Below are positions 23,771 through 31,708 of a DNA stretch of 34,915 nucleotides, one piece after another. Source of the stretch: JBGPIK01 sp041484845 (lineage in GTDB: Bacteria; Desulfobacterota; Binatia; UBA9968); NCBI GenBank assembly GCA_041484845.1, contig JBGPIK010000018.1:1-34915 (forward strand), written 5' to 3'. The notes beneath the pieces were generated by a model. It searched no databases, was not told the origin of the DNA, and was given only the letters and a program-made list of their open reading frames with translations. Position 1 is the first letter of the stretch. Each line of letters starts with the position of its first letter. The position numbers and the translations under genes are program-made.

Positions 23771-26017
23771 ATGAAAATGAAGAAAAAGACCATTATCGAC
23801 CCGATACGCTATGAAATGTATCTGCATCGTCTGTGGGCCATCGGCGAGGAGGGACGCATGACGCTGCAGCGTGTCACGGCATCGCCGATCGTCTCTCAGG
23901 GCGGCGAATGCATGAGCTCTTTCTACGACGAAAAAGGCACTATGGTGCTAGCCTGCTCCGGCCATTTGCGTTTTGCCGCGGCGACTTCCGACGCGATCAG
24001 GAACTTGATGCAAAGGTTCGAAAAATCGCCGGGCTTTTTTGACGGGGATCAATTCTTTTTTAACGACCCTTACGTCGCCGGCTCGCACACCTATGACATG
24101 ATGATCATCAAGCCGATCTTCTACCGGGGTCAGTTGATTGCCTGGACTGCAACCAGCACGCACACCGCGGATACCGGTGGTCTTCTTCGCGGCGGCGCGT
24201 ATGAGATTTTTCACGAGGGCATCTGCGTTCCGGGTTTGAAGATTGTCGAGAAGGGTGAGTTTCGCGAGGACGTCTTTACGACTTTGACCGGCATGTGCCG
24301 GGATCCGCAATACGTCGGTCTCGACGTCAAAGCGATGATTGCCGGTAATAATATTTGCGCTAAACGGTATCTGGGTCTCATCGATAAGTTCGGACTCGGG
24401 TTTGTCCAGCTCGCGGGCGAGAAGATGATTGAGGATTCCGAGGCAAAATCGCGCGCCAAACTTAGATCGATGCCGGACGGCACGTGGGTGACGCGCCAGT
24501 ACGTGACGACTCTGGATCGCAAGACGCGAAAGTCGGTCGCCCAACAGCTTTATTGTGCGATGACAAAAAAGGACGACGAGCTATACTTCGACTTCAGCGG
24601 TACGAGCCCCCAGACTGATACCGACCACAACTCCACATTGCCAAGTACCTTCGCGCATCTCGCGTTGGCGCTCACCAACACGCTCTTTTGGGACGTGCCC
24701 TGGAGCGACGGCAAGATGCGGCCGGTTAAGATCAATGTGCCCGAAGGAAGCATCCTCAATTGCAAATACCCGGCGGCGTGCGGCGCCGGACCGCGCATCG
24801 GAAACGTCCTCGTCTCCACCGTCTGCGAAGCCGTGGCCAAGATGATTTACGCTTCCGGTCGTTACCAGGATGTAAACGCCTCGACGACCGGTAATTTGGA
24901 GTTCGTCGGTGGTCCCGGCTATTTCTATGGCGGCCATACGCGGGAGGGAATTCCCGTGGCCCAGGGCCTATACGATATTCATGGCGCGGGTATGGGCGCC
25001 GCGCCGCATCGCGACGGCATCAACACCGGCGGTCACATGAATATTCCTTCCGCCGGCATCACCGATATCGAGCGCATTGAAATGCAGTATCCTTTCCTTT
25101 ACTTCACGCGCTCGCACAATCCCGACGGCAGCGGCTTTGGCCGGTACCGCGGTGGCCTTGGAAGTTATCGCATTTATCTCATCTACGGCTCCAACGATTG
25201 CAGCGTCGATTATAAACCTTATGGCGGCGTGGCGCAGGGGGGCTTCGGCCTATGCGGCGGCTATCCAACCGGTGTCGGCGCCACACGGGTCATGATCCAA
25301 GCCGGTTTGGAGATGCTCGATAGGGTTCGAAAAGGAGAACATCCGACCGGCCAGGCGATGCGCGCCGGTGAATGGGGCAAATCGTTTCTCCCCGCCGGCG
25401 TTCCGGAACGAGTTCCGCTTCCCGAAGGCAGCCTCCTCGTGGACTACGTCGCCGGCGGCGGCGGCTTCGGTGATCCGATCGATCGCGAGCCGCAGGCCGT
25501 ATTGAAAGATTTCAGCCGTGGCTGGGTGAGCCGTGAAATCGCCGAACGCATTTATGGCGTCGTGCTCGAACCCGCCGGCAAGGCCGTGGATTCGCCCGCG
25601 ACCGAGGCGCGACGGCGGGAAATTCGCGAAGCGCGCAAGCAGGGAGCCGCGCCGGTTTCCGGAAAAACCAGCGCCGTCGCTTCGACCGAGAATGGCTGGC
25701 GGCCTCTGCTCAAATTTCACGCGACTTTGGAAATCAGCACGAACGGTAAACAAAAGGTGATTCGCTGCCAGCGCTGCGGGCACCTGTTCTGCGATGCCAA
25801 AGATAATTACAAACTCTATGCGCTGCATCACTCGATCCACTTGAACGAAGTCATGCCGCCGCTGCCGACGGGCGAGCCGTTCATCGGCGAATATCACATT
25901 TATTTGTGCCCCGGGTGCGCGACCCAATTGCAGGTTGATCTGTTCAGCCCGACGCTCGGCGGCGAGCCGGTTCTGTGGGATACGCGGATAGAAGCGAACA
26001 AAGTCGGGCGGCACTAG
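23771..26017 (+). CDS. Hydantoinase B / acetone carboxylase alpha-like subunit fused to a gamma-like zinc domain
   Basis: A 748-residue protein. Residues ~1-600 are a HyuB/AcxB subunit: ASPIVSQGGECMSSFYDEKG, FNDPYVAGSHTYDMMIIKPIF, STHTADTGGL and YPFLYFTRSHNPDGSGFGRYRGG are all family landmarks. After a charged linker, residues ~640-748 resemble the small acetone carboxylase gamma subunit, with CQRC at 666-669 and CPGC at 713-716 placed as a zinc site and the line KDNYKLYALHHSIHLNEVMPP between them. In known acetone carboxylases the gamma chain is a separate polypeptide. It starts 30 bp after the binding-protein gene, with AAAGGACGAAA before the ATG. It likely forms a complex with the HyuA-like subunit. 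Confidence 0.9.
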   Translation: MKMKKKTIIDPIRYEMYLHRLWAIGEEGRMTLQRVTASPIVSQGGECMSSFYDEKGTMVLACSGHLRFAAATSDAIRNLMQRFEKSPGFFDGDQFFFNDPYVAGSHTYDMMIIKPIFYRGQLIAWTATSTHTADTGGLLRGGAYEIFHEGICVPGLKIVEKGEFREDVFTTLTGMCRDPQYVGLDVKAMIAGNNICAKRYLGLIDKFGLGFVQLAGEKMIEDSEAKSRAKLRSMPDGTWVTRQYVTTLDRKTRKSVAQQLYCAMTKKDDELYFDFSGTSPQTDTDHNSTLPSTFAHLALALTNTLFWDVPWSDGKMRPVKINVPEGSILNCKYPAACGAGPRIGNVLVSTVCEAVAKMIYASGRYQDVNASTTGNLEFVGGPGYFYGGHTREGIPVAQGLYDIHGAGMGAAPHRDGINTGGHMNIPSAGITDIERIEMQYPFLYFTRSHNPDGSGFGRYRGGLGSYRIYLIYGSNDCSVDYKPYGGVAQGGFGLCGGYPTGVGATRVMIQAGLEMLDRVRKGEHPTGQAMRAGEWGKSFLPAGVPERVPLPEGSLLVDYVAGGGGFGDPIDREPQAVLKDFSRGWVSREIAERIYGVVLEPAGKAVDSPATEARRREIREARKQGAAPVSGKTSAVASTENGWRPLLKFHATLEISTNGKQKVIRCQRCGHLFCDAKDNYKLYALHHSIHLNEVMPPLPTGEPFIGEYHIYLCPGCATQLQVDLFSPTLGGEPVLWDTRIEANKVGRH

Positions 26018-26148
26018 CTCGGCTGCAGCGAGCAAGAGGACTCTTGGTGGCGAATAGCTTCAGTCGGATATTCCATAGGTCCATTGGAACGGAGTTGGCG
26101 ATAAATGATCGGGCTAGTCTATAGAAAATAATAAACAAGGAGGAGGCG

Positions 26149-27129
26149 ATGACCATGGTCCAGTTCCGTCACGATTTGGTTGTCTTATTTTTCCTTTTGC
26201 TCTCGGCTTTCCCACGAGCCGGCATGGCTCAGGAAGGTCAGATCACGTTGGGATTAACCACGCGCAATGGCAGCACGTCGCTTCCGTTCGCGATCGCGGA
26301 GGAGAAGGGGTTCTTCAAGAGCGAAGGCCTCAACGCCGTGATCGTCATCATGCAAAACCAGGTGGTCGTAAACGGCGTCGTCACCCGTAACGTCGATTAC
26401 GGCGGAACGTTTTCCAATTTCGTCGGCGCGGCACTCGCCGGATTGCCGGTGCGCATCGTCATGTCGGCGATGGACGGCTCCGACCATTTTCTGGTCACGA
26501 GCGCCAATATAAAAAGGATCGAGGATCTCAAAGGCAAAACCTTCGGCATCAGCAGCTTCGGCGGCACGCCGCATAGCGAAGCGATCATGATTCTGCGCAA
26601 GTACGGATTGAATCCGGAAAAAGACGTGACGTTCCTGCAAATCGGCGGCAGCGCGAGCCGCTACACAGCGCTCGAGAGCGGCGCCGTTCAGGCGGTGATG
26701 CTGGTTCCCCCGTTTAACAACTTCGCGCGCAAACGCGGCTTCAATCAATTGCTTGGCTTCAATGACGTTATGAACATCCCGCTCGGCGGGCTCACCGTCC
26801 ACACGCAAAAGATAAAAGAGAAACCCGACGAGATCGTAAAGATGATCAAGGCCGTTTTGCGCGCCACAGATTACATCCGGACTCACAAACCGGAAATCGT
26901 ATCCTATATGGAAGCCAAGTGGGGAATCAAGGATGCGGAGGTAAGAGACGGCATTTACCGGGACATTATCGGTCTCTACAGCCGCAACGGCATCGCCTCC
27001 AATGAGACGATGAACAATGTCGTTCAACTCGTTCGCGACACGCGCAAATCAAAAGATGATGTCCCCATGTCCGATATAGTCGACTGGAGTTTTGCCAAAA
27101 AGGCGCAAGCTGAATTAAAGATAAAATAA
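26149..27129 (+). CDS. NitT/TauT-type (SsuA/THI5-like) ABC substrate-binding protein
   Basis: A 326-residue receptor with signal peptide ending RAGMAQEG. QITLGLTTRNGSTSLPFAIAEE opens the first lobe, IEDLKGKTFGISSFGGTPH is the hinge-proximal motif, and it ends DIVDWSFAKKAQAELKIK. AAGGAGGAGGCG directly precedes the ATG at 26149. It lies 131 bp after the HyuB-like gene, with no permease or ATPase near. It is one of four full-length members of this family in the window. They differ strongly in sequence, so they are not recent duplicates and probably have different ligands or partners. Confidence 0.92.
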   Translation: MTMVQFRHDLVVLFFLLLSAFPRAGMAQEGQITLGLTTRNGSTSLPFAIAEEKGFFKSEGLNAVIVIMQNQVVVNGVVTRNVDYGGTFSNFVGAALAGLPVRIVMSAMDGSDHFLVTSANIKRIEDLKGKTFGISSFGGTPHSEAIMILRKYGLNPEKDVTFLQIGGSASRYTALESGAVQAVMLVPPFNNFARKRGFNQLLGFNDVMNIPLGGLTVHTQKIKEKPDEIVKMIKAVLRATDYIRTHKPEIVSYMEAKWGIKDAEVRDGIYRDIIGLYSRNGIASNETMNNVVQLVRDTRKSKDDVPMSDIVDWSFAKKAQAELKIK

Positions 27130-27329
27130 ACACGTCGAAAGAGAGTTTTCTTTTCCCGCAGCCGGTAAGAGATAGGGTGGACATTCTCGAGTCTGATCGC
27201 CCCCATCTCAAATCTGCTCGCATCAAGAGAGAGGGAGTTTTCCAACCACCATCAGGAGCGAAGCTTCTTAGAGCATCCTTCCATAGAGAGTGGAGCATGG
27301 CGCGTTAAGGCACCTTTATCGTGCTTCGC

Positions 27330-27358
27330 TTGACACTGTCGGATCACTGCACTATGGG
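27330..27358 (+). promoter_or_regulatory. Possible sigma-70 promoter of the thiolase-like/DUF35 operon
   Basis: TTGACA (27330-27335), 17 bp, then TATGGG (27353-27358), about 30 bp before the chosen start. The -35 is perfect and the -10 is weak. Confidence 0.4.
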
Positions 27359-27390
27359 TGGTGGAACAAAAAAATCGCGAGGCTTTATTA

Positions 27391-28584
27391 ATGAGTTTAA
27401 GAGGAAAAGCCGCAATTGTCGGCATTGGAGAAACACCCCTTGATCGTTTGGGCGGCAAACCCGGCGAGCCGCGCAAATCGACCGCCGAGTATCTCGCATG
27501 GGCGACGCGGATCGCGCTCGAAGATGCGGGTTTGAGCCACCAGGATCTCCGCGGCCAGGGGCTCGCCGCCATATACACGACCAATCATTCGCAGCCGTTT
27601 TGGCCTGAAGAAGTCGCCAGCATTCTCGGTTTTACGCCCAGTGTTGCCTTGGCTGGAGGCAACGGCGGCGCAAGTTCCGTTTCTTTGCTTGGGCACGCCG
27701 CAGCGATGATTGCCGCGGGCGTCGTCGATCTTATTTTAGTTGTCGCTGCCGCGGCGCCGTTCAGCGAACACGGCCGCACCCGCGCCGAGCCGATGGATAC
27801 GCGCGACTTCGAAATGCCTTTTGGCGTGATGGGGCCCAATTGCAAGATTTCTTTCGTCAAGAGCCGCTACATGTATGAATCCGGCATGACTGACGATCAT
27901 TTTGGAAAAATCGCCGCGACCGGCCGCTACCATGCGACGTTGAACCCCAATGCTTATCTCAGAAAACCTTTGAGCGTTGAGGATTACAAAAATTCGCGGT
28001 TGGTTTCCGATCCTATTCGTCTTTTCGACTGCGTGCTTCCGGCCAACGGTGGCAAGGCTTATATCATGGCATCGCCGGAATGGGCCAAGTCGATGCGCAA
28101 GCCACCGGTTTGGTTACTCGGTTGGGGTGAGCAGGAAAACCCCAGCGCCGGTCCGCGTTATCGCGCCAACCCGCTCATCACTGGCATTCGCGAATGCGCC
28201 GATTCGGCCTTCGGGATGGCAGGCGTGACGCACAACGATATCCGTTGCCTCAATCTCTACGACGACTACATCCCGATTGTGATGCTGCAGATCGAGGATT
28301 TGGGATTCTGCAAAAAAAACGACAAAGAATTTTTTGAGAAGACCGATTTTACCTTCAAAGGACAGCTGCCGATCCAGACCAGCGGCGGCATGATCAACTG
28401 TGGACAGCCTTCGACAACGGGCGGCATGCTCCACGTCATTGAAACGGTGCGCCAATTGCGTCACGAAGGCGGCGACCGCCAGGTGCCGAACATTAAATTC
28501 GGCATCGCTACAGGATTGGGAGCAGTGAATTACGGCAAGAATTTCGGCTGCACCGCTGCCGCGATTCTAGGAAATGAGGTGTGA
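27391..28584 (+). CDS. Thiolase-like protein (SCP-x/Ltp2-like), lacking the nucleophilic Cys
   Basis: A 397-residue thiolase-fold protein starting KAAIVGIGETPLDRLGG. The place of the thiolase nucleophile reads GGNGGASSVS (residues ~89-98) with no Cys. The usual GHP motif near the end reads NCGQPSTTGG, so the catalytic His is replaced as well. LNLYDDYIPIVMLQIEDLGF near residue 290 resembles the Tyr-containing segment of Ltp2-type aldolases, thiolase homologues that work with a DUF35 partner in steroid side-chain cleavage. A DUF35 gene follows directly. A retro-aldol or related C-C cleavage role is therefore likelier than beta-ketothiolysis (inference). The ATG at 27391 begins the conserved domain; the frame opens at 27358. 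Confidence 0.87.
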   Translation: MSLRGKAAIVGIGETPLDRLGGKPGEPRKSTAEYLAWATRIALEDAGLSHQDLRGQGLAAIYTTNHSQPFWPEEVASILGFTPSVALAGGNGGASSVSLLGHAAAMIAAGVVDLILVVAAAAPFSEHGRTRAEPMDTRDFEMPFGVMGPNCKISFVKSRYMYESGMTDDHFGKIAATGRYHATLNPNAYLRKPLSVEDYKNSRLVSDPIRLFDCVLPANGGKAYIMASPEWAKSMRKPPVWLLGWGEQENPSAGPRYRANPLITGIRECADSAFGMAGVTHNDIRCLNLYDDYIPIVMLQIEDLGFCKKNDKEFFEKTDFTFKGQLPIQTSGGMINCGQPSTTGGMLHVIETVRQLRHEGGDRQVPNIKFGIATGLGAVNYGKNFGCTAAAILGNEV

Positions 28585-28674
28585 CATGAAGACAAAGACC
28601 ACCGACCACAAGACTACAGGACTACGAAGCTCGTGGTCTGTGGTCCGTTGTCCTAGCCGCTGAGGTGTGACATG
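28575..28674. repeat. 72-bp palindromic insertion flanked by 14-bp direct repeats at a stop/start junction
   Basis: TGAGGTGTGACATG occurs at 28575-28588 and again at 28661-28674. The 72 bp between form an imperfect inverted repeat: GACCAC/GACTAC units at 28597, 28604, 28612 and 28620, then complementary GTGGTC units at 28633 and 28640 and GTTGTCC at 28648. Each direct repeat contains the ATG of the following reading frame, and the first also overlaps the thiolase-like stop. The insertion thus leaves both genes intact and creates a 25-codon frame (28586-28663). It looks like a small mobile or duplicating element with a target duplication. Confidence 0.75.
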
Positions 28675-29103
28675 GCGAAGGAACCGAGAGAAATCAAGAA
28701 ACCGCTCCCCCAGATGACTCCGCTCAATCAACTGTTTTGGGACGGCGCCAAGAACGGTAAGCTCATCATGCAACGCTGCAAGGATTGCCAGTCATGGGTG
28801 TGGTGTCCGCGTCCGGTCTGCGGCGAATGTGGCAGTGACAGGCTCGAATGGACGGAGCTTTCCGGCCGTGGCAAAGTCTTTGCGTTCACCGTGATCCGCG
28901 AAGTCGTCGGCCGCGCGCTGCGCGGCTTTGCGCCCGACATTCCCTACGTTACGGCGTGGGTCGATCTCGACGATGGACCGCGTTTTTGCAGTAATATCGT
29001 CAGCTGTCCGATTGAAAGTGTTCACATCGACATGCCGGTTGAAGTAGTCTTCCATGATACCGGTGAAGGCGTTACGTTGCCGAAATTCAAGCCGCGCGGT
29101 TGA
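28672..29103 (+). CDS. DUF35 zinc-ribbon/OB-fold protein (partner of thiolase-like protein)
   Basis: A 143-residue protein. Helices in the first ~35 residues (NQLFWDGAKNGKLIMQRCKDC) lead into a rubredoxin-like zinc ribbon with CKDC and CGEC pairs. An OB fold follows: VFAFTVIREVVGRALRGFAPDIP, YVTAWVDLDDGPRFCSNIV, then GEGVTLPKFKPRG. This is the standard DUF35 layout, in which the protein binds thiolase-like or HMG-CoA-synthase-like enzymes and helps hold acyl-CoA. GAGGTG precedes the ATG. It follows the thiolase-like gene, separated only by the 72-bp palindromic insertion, and presumably forms a complex with that product. Confidence 0.9.
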   Translation: MAKEPREIKKPLPQMTPLNQLFWDGAKNGKLIMQRCKDCQSWVWCPRPVCGECGSDRLEWTELSGRGKVFAFTVIREVVGRALRGFAPDIPYVTAWVDLDDGPRFCSNIVSCPIESVHIDMPVEVVFHDTGEGVTLPKFKPRG

Positions 29104-29249
29104 CGAGCGTTCTCGCTATTCGAATCCGGCAAGCGAATCACGCTTCAACGGGTTGCGTCTCAGGCATGCAGCCGAAGGCTAGGCTGCGCGACGCCACGGT
29201 CCGAATGGCCTATGCTGGGACTGCGCAAAACGGGTTAACTGATCTTATG

Positions 29250-29267
29250 GACTTGTCGCATCAAGTC
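29250..29267. promoter_or_regulatory. Inverted repeat upstream of second oxidoreductase gene
   Basis: GACTTG-TCGCAT-CAAGTC has perfect 6-bp arms. It sits about 80 bp before the next start in an otherwise featureless 242-bp gap. It could be an operator; it lacks a T-run. Confidence 0.25.
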
Positions 29268-29345
29268 TAAAAGCCGCGAGCATTAACAGGCGTTCGAAAC
29301 TACTACACTCAGATTTCGCAATACAGCGAAGGAGAGTGAGCACCG

Positions 29346-30341
29346 ATGAACTTTTGTCTCCACGGGTCGGCACGGAATATTCGAGACGCGGTGGAACGCG
29401 CCAAGCGCGCCGAGGAACTCGGTTTCGAAGCTATTTTTTTCGCCGATAGTCACATGAACAATGTCGATCCGTATCAGCTGATGGCCATCTGTGCCACCCA
29501 GACAAAGAAGCTCCGCTTCGGTACCGCCGTGACGAACATGGTCTATCGCGACCCCACCATAACAGCGAACTCATTCGCGACGCTGAATGAAATTTCTCAA
29601 GGTCGCGCGATCGTTGGCTTGGGCACTGGCGATGGGCCCGTTTATAGCCTGGGACGAACAGCGACAAAACTCGTTGATTTCGAGAAGGGATTGCGAACGA
29701 TTCGCGATTTGTTGCACGGTCGAGGCGTTAAAGTCCCCACAGGCAAAGAACGCGCCGGTGGCACCGTGATGCTCAAAGCCGGCAAGGGCCCTGTGCCGAT
29801 TTATATTTCAGCCGAAGGGCCGAAGACGCTACGCGTCGCTGGTCGCACCTGCGACGGCGTAATACTCGGTACCGGTTTTGATTTGGACGTGCTTGAATGG
29901 GCGAGAGCGCGCATCGCCGAGGGCGCGAAGGAATCCTCTCGCAGTGTCTCAGAGATCGATATCATGCCTGCCGGCATGATCGTCGTCGACGACGACGGCG
30001 ATCTGGCGCGCAAGCGCGTGCGCTCGCGCATGGCCAACCGGGCGCATCACAATTTTCGTTTTACCATGGAAACCGTTCCGGAGAACGAAGCCGAAGGTGT
30101 CAAAAAATTCATGGATAATTTCGATATCTCCAAGCCCATCGAAGAACGGATCGATCCGGAGTTTGTGACGGAATACTTGCTCGAGCGCTTTACGATTGCC
30201 GGGACACCGGACGAATGCATCGCCAAAGTCATGCGTCTGGAAGCCGAGGGCATTCAGCGTATCTTGTTGACGCCGCCCAATACTATTTACAACGAAGTGA
30301 TGGAGGCATGGGGCCGCCGAGTCATTCCCCACTGTGGCTAA
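29346..30341 (+). CDS. Luciferase-like (LLM class, Mer-like) oxidoreductase
   Basis: A 331-residue TIM-barrel protein of the luciferase/methylene-tetrahydromethanopterin-reductase type. RAKRAEELGFEAIFFADSHM, LRFGTAVTNMVYRDP and LNEISQGRAIVGLGTGDGP are the flavin/F420-site landmarks. GPVPIYISAEGPKTLRVAGRTCDGVILG is the central signature, and FTIAGTPDECIAKVMRLEAEGI is the usual C-terminal one. Its sequence differs widely from the oxidoreductase at 16694, so the two are different subfamilies. GAAGGAGAG lies about 10 nt before the ATG. It ends the probable catabolic island and abuts a 241-bp mobile element. FMN versus F420 use cannot be decided by eye. Confidence 0.88.
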   Translation: MNFCLHGSARNIRDAVERAKRAEELGFEAIFFADSHMNNVDPYQLMAICATQTKKLRFGTAVTNMVYRDPTITANSFATLNEISQGRAIVGLGTGDGPVYSLGRTATKLVDFEKGLRTIRDLLHGRGVKVPTGKERAGGTVMLKAGKGPVPIYISAEGPKTLRVAGRTCDGVILGTGFDLDVLEWARARIAEGAKESSRSVSEIDIMPAGMIVVDDDGDLARKRVRSRMANRAHHNFRFTMETVPENEAEGVKKFMDNFDISKPIEERIDPEFVTEYLLERFTIAGTPDECIAKVMRLEAEGIQRILLTPPNTIYNEVMEAWGRRVIPHCG

Positions 30342-30347
30342 CAGCTA

Positions 30348-30588
30348 ACCTGGATTATCCACGCATGAAAGCGATCGAAAGGCGAGCCCTCCAGAGCGAG
30401 GCAATGGGTCTGTGCCTTGGAGCGGCCTGCAAACTGAGTTTCTGGAGCGAACGCCTCAGAAAAAGGCAAGCGCCGAGCCGAGCACCAAACACGGCATTGA
30501 ACTCTTCGTCTCTGTGCCTCGCTCTTCCAGGCTCACCTCTCGATCGACACGGTGTCATGGTTTATCCTCTAAGCGTGAATAACGCGCG
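30348..30588. mobile_element. ~241-bp non-autonomous (MITE-like) element, copy 1
   Basis: This stretch is about 80% identical to 33401-33642, in the same orientation. Its outer ends are imperfect inverted repeats (ACCTGGATTATCCAC at the left, GTGAATAACGCGCGG at the right). Strongly conserved interior words include CCTCCAGAGCGAGGCAATGG and GCGCCGAGCCGAGCACCAAA. It has no transposase; a 67-codon minus-strand frame in each copy is not conserved as protein. It begins 6 bp after the oxidoreductase stop. Confidence 0.8.
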
Positions 30589-30605
30589 GTAAGGAGCTAA
30601 CGACC

Positions 30606-31583
30606 ATGATCACGAAACGCTCCACACATGCGATACTCTTTTTTGCTCTCGCCGCGGCTGTTCAAATCATGCCGCGCGAAACCATAGCTCAGACGAAACT
30701 GCGGGCAAGTTACGCCGGCACCACCGGCTATCACCTTCCCATCTGGGTGCAGAAAGATGAAAGCCTCGACAAGAAATACGGATTGGACATGGAACTGTTA
30801 CTCATCGGTGGCGGCTCCAAAGTCATTCAAGCGCTGCTTGGCGGCGACCTTCATCTTACCCACTCCGGGGCGTCAACCGTGGCAAGAGCCGGCATCGCTG
30901 GTGCCGACCTGGTCATAATCGCAACCGCAGTCAATCAGATCACCTGGAAGGTCGTCACTCGGAAGGACATCAAGGTGCCGGCGGATTTGTTAGGCAAAAA
31001 ACTTGCGATCACCGCCCGCGGCGGCTCGAGCGAACTCGGGTTACAGCTCGCGTTTAAACAGTGGGGACTGGATTTTAGTAAATTGACTCTTCTTAGTTTG
31101 GGTCCGACACCGAATCGCATTGCAGCGTTGCGGGAAGGAGTCGTCGACGCGACGGTTCTTTCTTATCCCGAGATCATGATGACGACTCAAATGGGTTTTC
31201 CCGTGCTCGCCGATCTGCGGCAGTTCGCCGAAATGACGGACACATCCGTGGTGGTGGGCAGGCCAACGCTGGAAAAACAGCGACCGCTACTAAAACGCTT
31301 CTTGCAGGGTTATGTCGAAGCCATCGCGCTCCTGAAGAAACAACCTGAAATGGCCTATCGTGCCTTGTCGCACTACACGGGCAACAAGGATCGGTCGGCG
31401 CTTGAACAAACCTATCGTTTTTACGCTGATAGCATGGCCGATATTCCACGCACTCAACCCAACGGGTGGCGCAATCTCATTGCGACTTTTGGCAAGAGTG
31501 AAAAAGAGATGGCCCGACTTTTGGACATGACTCTGCTGGACGAACTCGAACGCGAGGGTTTTTTCGCTCGTATCGGGAAATAA
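30606..31583 (+). CDS. NitT/TauT-type (SsuA/THI5-like) ABC substrate-binding protein
   Basis: A 325-residue receptor with signal peptide ending ETIAQTKL. LRASYAGTTGYHLPIWVQKDE opens the first lobe, LDKKYGLDMELLLIGGGSKV follows, ADLLGKKLAITARGGSSELG is the hinge-proximal motif, and DMTLLDELEREGFFARIGK ends it. AAGGAG lies 10 nt before the ATG. Only 17 bp separate the upstream mobile element from this start, so its promoter must lie in the element or further upstream; the element may have altered its expression (inference). No transporter partners are adjacent. Confidence 0.92.
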   Translation: MITKRSTHAILFFALAAAVQIMPRETIAQTKLRASYAGTTGYHLPIWVQKDESLDKKYGLDMELLLIGGGSKVIQALLGGDLHLTHSGASTVARAGIAGADLVIIATAVNQITWKVVTRKDIKVPADLLGKKLAITARGGSSELGLQLAFKQWGLDFSKLTLLSLGPTPNRIAALREGVVDATVLSYPEIMMTTQMGFPVLADLRQFAEMTDTSVVVGRPTLEKQRPLLKRFLQGYVEAIALLKKQPEMAYRALSHYTGNKDRSALEQTYRFYADSMADIPRTQPNGWRNLIATFGKSEKEMARLLDMTLLDELEREGFFARIGK

Positions 31584-31708
31584 TCCGGCGCCTCTGTAAA
31601 TCACTTGTGCGATCTTAAGCAAAAACCCGCACTGCATTGAGTTCTCCCGTGTCAAAGTATAAACTATATAATCGCTTTGTGCGATAAATTTGGATCGGGG
31701 AGATTTTC

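Noticed and set aside
30355..30558. 67-codon minus-strand frame inside the MITE-like element, also present in copy 2 (33408-33611)
   Set aside because: The DNA is similar but the two proteins diverge through shifts of frame, so conservation is at the nucleotide level only. No start signal.
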